Assembly: GCA_900547315.1 (NCBI GenBank)
Contig: URGI01000035.1
Location: forward strand, 1 to 19,766
Direction: 5' to 3'
Length of the DNA: 19,766 nt
Origin: an uncultured Eubacteriales bacterium
GTDB taxonomy: Bacteria > Bacillota > Clostridia > Oscillospirales > Oscillospiraceae
Below the pieces are notes generated by a model. That model did no database searches. It saw only the letters and a list, made by a program, of their open reading frames with translations, and was not told the DNA's origin. This document shows, piece after piece, positions 8,320 to 15,038 of this stretch. Every line of letters starts with the position of its first letter. Within the stretch, counting starts at the first letter, position 1. The position numbers and the translations under genes were made by a program.

Positions 8320-8811
8320 TTACTGATAAAGCGCCCGAACCTCTTCGTCCGCGCGCAGCACGGCGTCCCGTTCCCGCGTCCGCGCCTCGTCCAGCTTTTG
8401 GGCGAGCTCCGCGTCGGAGACCGCCATGATCTGCACCGCCAGCAGCGCGGCGTTCTTCCCGCCGTCCACCGCCACCGTCGCCACAGGGATGCCGCTCGGC
8501 ATCTGCACGGTGGAGAGCAGTGCGTCCATGCCGTCAAGCTTCGTCCCGCTGCACGGCACGCCGATCACCGGCAGCGTGGTGTTTGCCGCCATCGCGCCGG
8601 CAAGATGCGCCGCCATGCCGGCGAACGCGAGGATAACAGAAAATCCGCCCTCCCGAGCCGACGCGGCAAATTCCCTTGCCTCATTCGGACAGCGGTGAGC
8701 GGATAATACGCGCACTTCCATTTGGACGCCGTAGTCTCGCAATACGCCTACGGCCTTCTCCGCGACGGGCAGATCACTCTTGCTGCCCATAACGATCGCA
8801 ACCTTCCTCAT
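8320..8811 (-). CDS. purE: N5-carboxyaminoimidazole ribonucleotide mutase / AIR carboxylase
   Basis: It produces CAIR for PurC. I use ATG 8811 (163 residues, MRKVAIVMGSKSDL). A TTG six codons upstream also opens the frame, but the GGGAGGG ribosome site lies between the two and is correctly spaced only for the ATG. Visible are MGSKSDLPVAE (8-18), the active-site VRVLSAHRCP, AGMAAHLAGAMAANTTLPVIG and LSTVQMPSGIPVATVAV, typical of bacterial PurE. The sequence resembles class I PurE, which normally needs PurK to make its substrate, but no purK is in view; whether it acts as mutase or as a direct carboxylase cannot be decided here. It is the first gene of the operon, directly behind the riboswitch and terminator. 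Confidence 0.95.
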   Translation of the reverse strand: MRKVAIVMGSKSDLPVAEKAVGVLRDYGVQMEVRVLSAHRCPNEAREFAASAREGGFSVILAFAGMAAHLAGAMAANTTLPVIGVPCSGTKLDGMDALLSTVQMPSGIPVATVAVDGGKNAALLAVQIMAVSDAELAQKLDEARTRERDAVLRADEEVRALYQ

Positions 8812-8831
8812 TTGCGTTCCCTCCCTCAAAC

Positions 8832-8872
8832 ATAAAAATAGGCGCTCCGCTGCCCTTTGCAGTTGGAGTGCC
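8832..8872 (-). terminator. Intrinsic terminator that forms the expression platform of the ZTP riboswitch
   Basis: Read on the minus strand, three stacked helices form one stem: GGC (8872-8870) with GCC (8843-8841), CTCC (8868-8865) with GGAG (8848-8845), and CTGC (8862-8859) with GCAG (8853-8850). The loop is AAAGG, and TATTTTTAT follows. The 5' arm begins with the GGC that ends the riboswitch aptamer, so aptamer and terminator compete for the same bases. This is the layout of a ligand-on switch. The purE start lies about 20 bases further on. Confidence 0.88.
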
Positions 8873-8960
8873 CGGACGGTCGGCCTCTGAAACGCGCCGC
8901 CTCAGAGCGATGCTCCCTGCTCCCCCGTGGTAGCCCACATTCCGTCAGTTACAAGGGGCT
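8869..8960 (-). promoter_or_regulatory. ZTP (ZMP/ZTP, pfl motif) riboswitch
   Basis: On the minus strand the leader has the parts of the pfl RNA in order. P1 pairs GCCCCTT (8959-8953) with AGGGAGC (8918-8912), with one mismatch and one G-U pair. The junction AACTGACGG lies at 8950-8942. P2 pairs GTGG (8938-8935) with CCAC (8930-8927). The conserved GGGGAGC is at 8925-8919. A variable hairpin pairs CTCTGA (8907-8902) with TCAGAG (8890-8885). A small 3' hairpin, GCC to GGGC (8884-8870), carries CCGTC. The pseudoknot GACGG (8946-8942) with CCGTC (8879-8875) is perfect and looks like a compensated version of the usual GGCG/CGCC pair. The family senses ZMP/ZTP, which builds up when 10-formyl-THF is short; ligand binding should hide the 5' arm of the overlapping terminator and allow transcription of the purine operon. 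Confidence 0.9.
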
Positions 8961-8972
8961 CAACTTGAATTC

Positions 8973-9001
8973 AGTGTACCATACGCCCTGCTTTTCGTCC
9001 A
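8973..9001 (-). promoter_or_regulatory. Promoter of the purine operon
   Basis: On the minus strand, TGGACG (9001-8996) and TACACT (8978-8973) are separated by exactly 17 bases, a reasonable sigma-A-type match (two mismatches in each box). The predicted transcript start near 8966 lies about six bases before the first helix of the riboswitch, which supports both calls. Confidence 0.7.
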
Positions 9002-9020
9002 TTCCACAAAAAGGAGAAAG

Positions 9021-9035
9021 AAGATAGAAAATCTT
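9021..9035. repeat. Short inverted repeat in the pur/pyr divergent region
   Basis: AAGAT (9021-9025) and ATCTT (9031-9035) flank a five-base centre. It lies upstream of both promoters, outside the transcribed leaders. It may be a weak protein-binding site; nothing in the sequence tells which protein. Confidence 0.4.
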
Positions 9036-9045
9036 AGCTATATTT

Positions 9046-9072
9046 GTATCGTTATGACAATTCATAAGATAC
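9046..9072. promoter_or_regulatory. 27-base palindrome between the purine and pyrimidine promoters (candidate operator)
   Basis: GTATC-g-TTATG, a six-base centre (ACAATT), then CATAA-GATAC: ten paired bases per side with one unpaired g at 9051. It lies about 45 bases upstream of the purine -35 box and 52 upstream of the pyrimidine -35 box, so a dimeric regulator here could reach both. TATCG recurs at 9047, 9078 and 9098. No PurBox-like CGAAC pair was seen. The rest of 8830-9184 holds the two promoters, the riboswitch and the pyrC ribosome site, and no gene. Confidence 0.5.
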
Positions 9073-9123
9073 GCTTATATCGCGTCTTGAGAAAACTTAT
9101 CGTCGAAAAACCATTTTTTTGTC

Positions 9124-9152
9124 TTGACAAGGCGATCCTCGCGTGGTATTCT
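9124..9152 (+). promoter_or_regulatory. Promoter of the pyrimidine operon
   Basis: A perfect TTGACA (9124-9129), 17 bases, then TATTCT (9147-9152) with an upstream TGG giving an extended -10. The predicted start falls in the A5 run at 9156-9160, only 25-29 bases before the pyrC start codon. That leaves no room for a PyrR-binding loop with antiterminator and terminator. The strong promoter therefore needs some other control, or none. Confidence 0.85.
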
Positions 9153-9184
9153 ATCAAAAACTTGAGGAAAGAGAGGCGATCGTC

Positions 9185-10447
9185 GTGACCGTGGTTTTGA
9201 AGGGTGCGCAGGTGTTCCACCGAGGTGCTTTCAGCGGCGGTGATGTTTCCGTTTCCTTTGGGGATCGTGTTTTTTGCAAGGATATTGTTTTTCCTTCGTC
9301 CCTGAATGTTTCTTCCTTTACCATATTACCCGGTTTCGTTGATGTGCATGTGCATCTTCGGGAGCCGGGTTTTTCTTATAAGGAGACCATCCGCACCGGC
9401 TCTTTAGCGGCGGCCCACGGCGGCTATACCGCCGTGGGCGCCATGCCGAATCTGAACCCTGTGCCGGACAGCATGGAGACGCTGCAAATGGAGCTGGACG
9501 CCATTCAAAAAGACGCCGTGATCCGCGTTCTGCCCTACGGGGCCATCACGAAAGGCGAGCAGGGCAGGGAACTGGCGGACTTGGACGCCATGGCCCCCTA
9601 TGTGGTGGCTTTCTCCGACGACGGAAAGGGCGTTCAGGATCGTGATATGATGCGCCGCGCCATGCTGGAGGCCAAGCGCCTCGGCAAGCTGATCGTGGCC
9701 CACTGCGAGGACAATTCTCTGCTGCGGGGCGGCTACATCCACGACGGCGCTTATGCCCGCGCCCACGGACATCGGGGTATCTGCTCCGAGAGCGAGTGGC
9801 GGCCCATCCAGCGGGATCTGGAACTGGTGCGGGAGACAGGCTGCGGCTATCACGTCTGCCACATCTCCACCAAGGAGAGCGTCGCACTCATCCGCAAGGC
9901 CAAGGCCGAGGGCCTGAATGTCACCTGCGAGACCGGCCCCCACTACCTGCTGCTGGACGATTCCTGCTTGCAGGAGGACGGCCGCTTCAAGATGAACCCG
10001 CCTCTACGTGATAAGAGCGACCGGGAGGCGTTGCTGGAGGGTTTGGCGGACGGAACCATCGACATGATCGCCACGGATCACGCCCCCCACAGCGCCGAGG
10101 AAAAGGGCGGGGGACTGGAAAAAAGCGCCATGGGCATCGTGGGACTGGAAACGGCCTTCCCGCTGCTCTATACGTATTTGGTAAAGCCCGGCGTCATTTC
10201 CTTTGCCCGCTTGATGGAACTGCTCCATGACGCGCCCTGCCGCCGCTTCGGCATTGCGCCGGCCACCGGCTTTACCGTGTTTGATTTGAACCGTACCTAT
10301 CCGATCGACCCCGCTGAATTTCTGTCCATGGGCCGGGCCACGCCCTTTGCGGGCTGGAGTGTACAGGGCCGCTGCCTGCTGACAGCCATGGACGGGCAGG
10401 CGGTCTGGTATGATAAGACCTTGCTGGAGGGGGAGGACGCCGAATGA
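9185..10447 (+). CDS. pyrC: Dihydroorotase
   Basis: It cyclises carbamoyl-aspartate to dihydroorotate. Metal-site residues are visible in order: H55 and H57 in DVHVHLREPG, D146 in FSDDGKG, H173 in VAHCEDN, H226 in VCHISTKES and D298 in IATDHAPHS. This is the Bacillus-type (class I) dihydroorotase. I start at GTG 9185 (420 residues) because GAGAGG (9171-9176) lies eight bases upstream. The frame opens earlier, at GTG 9143, but that codon overlaps the -10 box and would lie before the transcript start. GTG 9191 is a second possibility. The first 60-odd codons are noticeably T-rich compared with the GC-rich rest. The stop overlaps the pyrK start as ATGA. Confidence 0.95.
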   Translation: MTVVLKGAQVFHRGAFSGGDVSVSFGDRVFCKDIVFPSSLNVSSFTILPGFVDVHVHLREPGFSYKETIRTGSLAAAHGGYTAVGAMPNLNPVPDSMETLQMELDAIQKDAVIRVLPYGAITKGEQGRELADLDAMAPYVVAFSDDGKGVQDRDMMRRAMLEAKRLGKLIVAHCEDNSLLRGGYIHDGAYARAHGHRGICSESEWRPIQRDLELVRETGCGYHVCHISTKESVALIRKAKAEGLNVTCETGPHYLLLDDSCLQEDGRFKMNPPLRDKSDREALLEGLADGTIDMIATDHAPHSAEEKGGGLEKSAMGIVGLETAFPLLYTYLVKPGVISFARLMELLHDAPCRRFGIAPATGFTVFDLNRTYPIDPAEFLSMGRATPFAGWSVQGRCLLTAMDGQAVWYDKTLLEGEDAE

Positions 10448-11178
10448 AGGAGACACTGCTGACTGTTTTGGAAAATACCCGGCTGGCAGACGGCATCTAC
10501 CGTCTGCGGCTGGCGGGGGACACCTCTGCCATCACCGCACCGGGGCAGTTCGTGAATTTGAAGCTCTCAGGTTTTTTCCTCCGCCGCCCCATCTCCGTGT
10601 GCGATTGGGAGAACGGGGAAGTGACCCTGATTTATAAGGTTTTGGGCCATGGCACCGAGGCCATGACGGGCATGGCTGTCGGCACGGCGCTGGATGTGCT
10701 GACGGGCCTTGGCAACGGCTTTGACTTGTCCCGCAGTGGGGAACACCCCCTGCTGGTGGGCGGCGGCGTGGGTATCCCGCCGCTGTATGGCCTTGCCAAG
10801 CGGCTGACCGCACAAGGTAAGCGCGTCACCGCCGTGCTGGGCTTTAACCGAAAATCCGAGATTTTTTTAGCGGAGGAATTTCGGGCGCTGGGTGCGGAGG
10901 TCGTCATCGCCACCGCCGATGGCAGCGTCGGTCTCAAGGGCCTTGTGACCGACGGCATGGCCGCCGTGTCCGACTATACCTATCTCTACACCTGCGGCCC
11001 GGAGCCGATGCTCAAGGCGGTGTACGCTGATTGCAAGACCTCCGGCCAGTTCAGCTTTGAGGAGCGGATGGGCTGCGGCTTCGGCGCCTGCATGGGCTGC
11101 TCCTGCGAGACGAAATACGGCAATAAGCGCATCTGTAAGGATGGCCCCGTGCTGGAAAAGGAGGAGATCGTATGGTGA
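10444..11178 (+). CDS. pyrK: Dihydroorotate dehydrogenase B, electron-transfer subunit
   Basis: It carries electrons from PyrD to NAD+ through FAD and a 2Fe-2S cluster in the class 1B enzyme. The 244 residues show an FAD-binding LRRPISVCD (46-54), an NAD-binding LLVGGGVGIPPLYGLAKRL (103-121), TCGPEPML, and a C-terminal iron-sulfur motif with C211, C216, C219 and C231. C221 is an extra cysteine next to the cluster. Start ATG 10444 overlaps the pyrC stop by four bases, after the site GAGGGGGAGG. The end overlaps pyrD by seven bases. The adjacent pyrD, also of type 1B, confirms the pairing. Confidence 0.96.
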   Translation: MKETLLTVLENTRLADGIYRLRLAGDTSAITAPGQFVNLKLSGFFLRRPISVCDWENGEVTLIYKVLGHGTEAMTGMAVGTALDVLTGLGNGFDLSRSGEHPLLVGGGVGIPPLYGLAKRLTAQGKRVTAVLGFNRKSEIFLAEEFRALGAEVVIATADGSVGLKGLVTDGMAAVSDYTYLYTCGPEPMLKAVYADCKTSGQFSFEERMGCGFGACMGCSCETKYGNKRICKDGPVLEKEEIVW

Positions 11179-12089
11179 ACACAAAAGTGACCCTCTGCGG
11201 CATTGAGATGGACAACCCCATCATCCCCGCCAGCGGCACCTTCGGCTTTGGCTATGAGTTCGCGGAGCTGTACGACATCAATATGCTGGGTACCTTCTCC
11301 TTCAAGGGTACGACCCGGGAGCCCCGCTTCGGCAACCCCACGCCCCGCATCGCGGAGTACGCCGGCGGCCTGCTGAACGCGGTGGGTCTGCAAAACCCCG
11401 GCGTGGACGCGGTGATCGCAACGGAATTGCCAAAGCTCAAGCAGGTATTTCACAAGCCGGTGATGGCGAATGTCAGCGGCTTTTCCGTGGCGGAATACGC
11501 CGAGGTCTGCGAGAAGTTAGACGCGCAGGAGCAGGTGGGCTGGCTGGAGGTCAATATCTCCTGCCCCAACGTCCACGGCGGCGGCGCGGCCTTCGGCGCG
11601 GACCCCAAGTCCGCTGCCGAGGTGACGAAGGCGGTCCGGGCAGTGACGAAAAAGCCCATCATTTTAAAGCTGTCCCCCACGGCGGCTGATATTGCCGCCG
11701 TCGCCAGAGCCTGCGAGGATGCGGGGGCTGACGGCGTGAGCCTGATCAACACCCTGCCGGGAATGCGCATCGACCTGAAACGCCGCCGTCCGCTGCTGGC
11801 CAACACCACTGGCGGTATGTCCGGCCCGGGAATGCTCCCGCTGGCGGTGCGGATGGTGTATCAGGTCTACGAGGCCGTTTCCATCCCCATCGTGGGTATG
11901 GGCGGCGTCACCACGGCGGAGGACGTTATCGAGCTGATGCTGGCGGGCGCCACTGCCATCGGCGTGGGCGCGGCGAACCTTGTGGAGCCGTATGCCTGCA
12001 AGACCATCATTGAAAATCTGCCTGCCGTGATGGAACGATACGGCATGGAAAATCTGACGGAGATCATAGGAGGAGCACATCATGGGTAA
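11172..12089 (+). CDS. pyrD: Dihydroorotate dehydrogenase B (NAD+), catalytic subunit
   Basis: It oxidises dihydroorotate to orotate with FMN, passing electrons to PyrK. The 305-residue product has the family 1 core: NPIIPASGTFGFG (15-27), LLNAVGLQNPGV (67-78), and the active-site cysteine C131 in NISCPNVHGGG, which marks the 1A/1B classes (class 2 has serine). IPIVGMGGVTTAEDV and ATAIGVGAAN near the C-terminus bind the FMN phosphate. Start ATG 11172 follows AAAGGAGGAG and overlaps pyrK by seven bases. The end overlaps pyrF by eight. Confidence 0.97.
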   Translation: MVNTKVTLCGIEMDNPIIPASGTFGFGYEFAELYDINMLGTFSFKGTTREPRFGNPTPRIAEYAGGLLNAVGLQNPGVDAVIATELPKLKQVFHKPVMANVSGFSVAEYAEVCEKLDAQEQVGWLEVNISCPNVHGGGAAFGADPKSAAEVTKAVRAVTKKPIILKLSPTAADIAAVARACEDAGADGVSLINTLPGMRIDLKRRRPLLANTTGGMSGPGMLPLAVRMVYQVYEAVSIPIVGMGGVTTAEDVIELMLAGATAIGVGAANLVEPYACKTIIENLPAVMERYGMENLTEIIGGAHHG

Positions 12090-12780
12090 GGACGTTATCG
12101 TTGCGCTGGACTTCGACAGCAAGGAAAAGACACTGGCCTTTTTAGACCGTTTCAACGAGGAAAAGCCCTTTGTGAAGATCGGCATGGAGCTGTTTTACGC
12201 CGAAGGCCCCTCCATCGTGCGGGAGATCCGGGCCCGAGGCCACAAGATCTTCCTGGATCTGAAGCTGCATGACATTCCCAACACCGTGAAAAAGGCCATG
12301 GCGGCATTGTCTGCGCTGGATGTGGACATCGTGAACCTCCACGCCGCCGGTACCGCCGCCATGATGACCGCCGCGCTGGAGGGTCTGACGCGCCCCGACG
12401 GTACTCGGCCGCTGCTCATCGCCGTAACGCAGCTGACCTCAACGGATCAGGAGAGTATGGAGCGAGAGCTGTGGATCGAAAAGCCCATCGCCGAGGTGGT
12501 GATGCACTATGCCGAAAACGCCGCGCAGGCAGGTCTGGACGGCGTGGTGTGCTCTCCGCTGGAGGCTGGGGCAGTCCACCAGCGCTGCGGCAAGGACTTC
12601 CTCACCGTGACCCCCGGTGTGCGCTTTGCCGACGGGGACGCGGGCGACCAGAAACGGGTCACCACGCCGGCCAAGGCCAAAGAACTTGGCTCCGACTACA
12701 TCGTGGTGGGCCGTCCCATCACCCAGGCGGAGAACCCCGCGGCCGCCTACCGCCGCTGCCGAGAGGAGTTCGTGGGCTGA
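12082..12780 (+). CDS. pyrF: Orotidine 5'-phosphate decarboxylase
   Basis: It decarboxylates OMP to UMP, the final step. The 232-residue product is the short group-I form: VALDFDSKEK at the N-terminus, the catalytic FLDLKLHDIPNTV (57-69; D59, K61, D64), TPGVRFADGD and YIVVGRPIT for the phosphate. The start ATG 12082 follows AGGAGG inside the pyrD end (8-base overlap). The stop shares one base with the next start codon (TGATG), coupling the phosphatase gene behind it. Confidence 0.97.
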   Translation: MGKDVIVALDFDSKEKTLAFLDRFNEEKPFVKIGMELFYAEGPSIVREIRARGHKIFLDLKLHDIPNTVKKAMAALSALDVDIVNLHAAGTAAMMTAALEGLTRPDGTRPLLIAVTQLTSTDQESMERELWIEKPIAEVVMHYAENAAQAGLDGVVCSPLEAGAVHQRCGKDFLTVTPGVRFADGDAGDQKRVTTPAKAKELGSDYIVVGRPITQAENPAAAYRRCREEFVG

Positions 12781-13430
12781 TGCGCTGGGATACGGTCCTT
12801 TTTGATCTGGACGGAACGGTGACGGATTCGCAGGAGGGCATTGTGAACTCGGTGTCCTATGCGTTGAAGCGTCTTGGCCGGGAGGTCCCCTCTCCAGACA
12901 TGCTGACCACTTTTGTCGGTCCGCCTCTTCACGAAAGCTTCCCTGCGCTCTGCGGGATGAATGAAGAGGAAACAGAGCGGGCGATCCGCGAGTTCCGCAT
13001 TTATTTTGAACGCTACGGTTGGGCGGAAAACGCCCCTTATGCCGGAATGGCCGAGTTGCTTGCAAGCCTGTGCGCAGCGGGACTGCGGCTGGTGATTGCA
13101 ACGTCGAAGCCGGAGGAATTTGCGCGGAAAGTTTTGCGGCATTTTGAACTGGCGCAGTATTTTGACGACATCTGCGGCTCCCGTCTGGAGGATAAGTCCA
13201 GCGCGGACAAGGCGAGCGTCGTGCGCACGGCGCTCATGCGCGCCGATGTGACGGGACACGCTGTCATGGTCGGCGACCGCCGCCACGACATATACGGGGC
13301 GCACGCCAACGGCCTTGAGGCAATCGGCGTACTCTACGGCTACGGCAGCCGCGAGGAGCTGACCGCCGCCGGGGCGGACTTTCTGGCCGCCGATCTCGAC
13401 GAGCTGAAAGCAATTCTGCTTCAGGAATAA
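12780..13430 (+). CDS. HAD-superfamily phosphatase embedded in the pyrimidine operon (PGP / 5'-nucleotidase-like)
   Basis: This is a haloacid-dehalogenase-fold phosphatase of 216 residues. Motif I is FDLDGTVTDS (D9 nucleophile, D11 acid/base), motif II is VIATSKP (T108/S109), motif III is K144, and motif IV is MVGDRRHDIYGA (D166, D170). An alpha-helical cap is inserted after motif I, as in the phosphoglycolate-phosphatase-like and 5'-nucleotidase group. The start ATG 12780 is set by the TGATG junction with pyrF; an upstream extension in this frame merely runs through pyrF. The substrate is unknown. Its place between pyrF and pyrE suggests a nucleoside monophosphate or a phosphorylated by-product of the pathway, but that is inference from context. 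Confidence 0.85.
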   Translation: MRWDTVLFDLDGTVTDSQEGIVNSVSYALKRLGREVPSPDMLTTFVGPPLHESFPALCGMNEEETERAIREFRIYFERYGWAENAPYAGMAELLASLCAAGLRLVIATSKPEEFARKVLRHFELAQYFDDICGSRLEDKSSADKASVVRTALMRADVTGHAVMVGDRRHDIYGAHANGLEAIGVLYGYGSREELTAAGADFLAADLDELKAILLQE

Positions 13431-13453
13431 AAAACAACGGGAGGAACATGGAT

Positions 13454-14104
13454 ATGGACATCAGCAGCAGGGTCGCTCAAGGCCTGCTCTCCATCGGCGC
13501 GGTCTTTCTGCGCCCGCAGGAGCCGTTTACCTGGGCGAGCGGCATCAAAAGCCCGATCTATTGCGATAACCGCCTCATTCTCACCGCCCCTGCCGTGCGT
13601 GAGACAGTCGAGCGCGCCATTGCGGACACGGTACACCGTGAGTTTCCGCAGGCGGAGGTTTTGATGGGCACCGCCACGGCGGGCATCGCCCACGCCGCCA
13701 TCGCCGCGCATCTGCTCGGCCTGCCCATGGGCTATGTGCGCTCGGGCAGCAAGGACCACGGCAGAAAAAATCAGATTGAGGGCAGGCTCGAGGCGGGGCA
13801 GAGGGTCGTCGTGATCGAGGACCTCATCTCCACCGGCGGCAGCGTGCTGGATACGGTCGCGGCGCTGCGCGAGGCAGGCGCCGAGGTGCTGGGCGTCGTG
13901 AGCATCTTCACCTACGGCATGAAAAAGGGCGTTGAGCGCATGGCCGAGGCGAAGGTCAAGAGCGTGAGCCTGACAAATCTGGATATCATCGCCCGCGTGG
14001 GCGCAGAGGAGCATTACATCACCGAGGCGGACGTTGCGCGGCTGCTGGCCTTCCGCGATGACCCCGCCGACGAAAGCTGGATCAAAAAAGGAGGAACAAA
14101 CTGA
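13454..14104 (+). CDS. pyrE: Orotate phosphoribosyltransferase
   Basis: It joins orotate to PRPP to form OMP. The 216 residues show FTWASGIKSPIYCDNR (25-40, orotate side), the flexible-loop segment SKDHGRKNQIEG (99-110) and the PRPP loop VVVIEDLISTGGSVLD (118-133). Two in-frame ATGs lie two codons apart. I prefer 13454, because GGAGG (13440-13444) is nine bases before it but only three before ATG 13448; the longer form adds just Met-Asp. The last codons contain the AAGGAGGAAC site of pyrB. Confidence 0.96.
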   Translation: MDISSRVAQGLLSIGAVFLRPQEPFTWASGIKSPIYCDNRLILTAPAVRETVERAIADTVHREFPQAEVLMGTATAGIAHAAIAAHLLGLPMGYVRSGSKDHGRKNQIEGRLEAGQRVVVIEDLISTGGSVLDTVAALREAGAEVLGVVSIFTYGMKKGVERMAEAKVKSVSLTNLDIIARVGAEEHYITEADVARLLAFRDDPADESWIKKGGTN

Positions 14105-14105
14105 T

Positions 14106-15020
14106 ATGAAAAGCCTGATCGATATTCTGGAGCTCTCCGAGCAGGAGATCATGGAGCTGGTGAATACCGCCTGCGACATCATCGACCACCCCGCCGAATA
14201 CGCGCACAAGTGCGACGGCAGAATCCTCGCGACCCTCTTCTTCGAGCCCTCCACCCGCACCCGTCTGAGCTTTGAGAGCGCGATGCTCTCCCTCGGCGGG
14301 CAGGTGCTCGGCTTCTCGGAGGCGAAAAGCTCGTCCGCCGCCAAGGGCGAGAGCGTGGCGGACACGATCCGCACCGTGAGCTGCTACAGCGACATCATCG
14401 CCATGCGCCATCCCAAGGAGGGCGCGCCGCTGGTCGCCTCCATGCACTCGCTCGTGCCCGTCATCAACGCCGGCGACGGCGGCCACAACCACCCCACGCA
14501 GACGCTGACCGACCTTCTGACCATCCACCGCGAGATGGGGCGCTTTGAAAACCTCACGGTGGGTCTCTGCGGCGACCTCAAATTCGGACGCACGGTACAC
14601 TCCCTCGTCGCCGCGATGAGCCGTTACACCGGCATCCGCTTCGTGCTCATCTCCCCCGAGGAGCTCAAGCTGCCGCGCTATGTCAAGGAGCAGTACATCA
14701 AGGCCAAGAACATCCCTTACACGCAGTCCACCGACCTCGAGACCGTCATGCCGGAGCTGGACATCCTCTACATGACGCGCGTGCAGCGCGAGCGCTTCTT
14801 CAACGAGGAAGACTATCTGCGCCTCAAGGACAGCTACATCCTCACGTCCGACAAGCTCAGGGGCGCGAAGGAGTCTCTTCGCATCCTGCATCCGCTGCCG
14901 CGTGTGAACGAGATCTCCGTCGCCGTGGACGACGACCCGCGCGCGTGCTACTTCAAGCAGGTGCAGTACGGCAAGTACATCCGCATGGCGCTGATCCTCA
15001 AGCTGTTGGAAATCAAGTGA
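14106..15020 (+). CDS. pyrB: Aspartate carbamoyltransferase, catalytic subunit
   Basis: It condenses carbamoyl phosphate with aspartate, the first committed pyrimidine step. The start is ATG 14106, just behind the pyrE stop; the frame extends upstream into pyrE without family similarity. The 304 residues show the phosphate-binding FFEPSTRTRLSF (45-56), the loop KSSSAAKGES (74-83, K80), HPTQTLTDL (129-137) and HPLPRVNEI near the C-terminus. Because pyrI follows 18 bases later, the enzyme is expected to form the allosteric PyrBI holoenzyme (E. coli type), rather than the unregulated PyrB trimer of Bacillus. Confidence 0.97.
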   Translation: MKSLIDILELSEQEIMELVNTACDIIDHPAEYAHKCDGRILATLFFEPSTRTRLSFESAMLSLGGQVLGFSEAKSSSAAKGESVADTIRTVSCYSDIIAMRHPKEGAPLVASMHSLVPVINAGDGGHNHPTQTLTDLLTIHREMGRFENLTVGLCGDLKFGRTVHSLVAAMSRYTGIRFVLISPEELKLPRYVKEQYIKAKNIPYTQSTDLETVMPELDILYMTRVQRERFFNEEDYLRLKDSYILTSDKLRGAKESLRILHPLPRVNEISVAVDDDPRACYFKQVQYGKYIRMALILKLLEIK

Positions 15021-15038
15021 GAAAGGAAGTGCGACACA

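Noticed and set aside
9130..9184. PyrR-type attenuator or uracil-responsive leader before pyrC
   Set aside because: The distance from predicted transcript start to pyrC is under 30 bases and shows no hairpin pair.
12471..12779. N-terminal extension of the HAD phosphatase frame into pyrF
   Set aside because: The extension is pyrF read in another frame. The HAD motif I begins right after ATG 12780, which is coupled to the pyrF stop.
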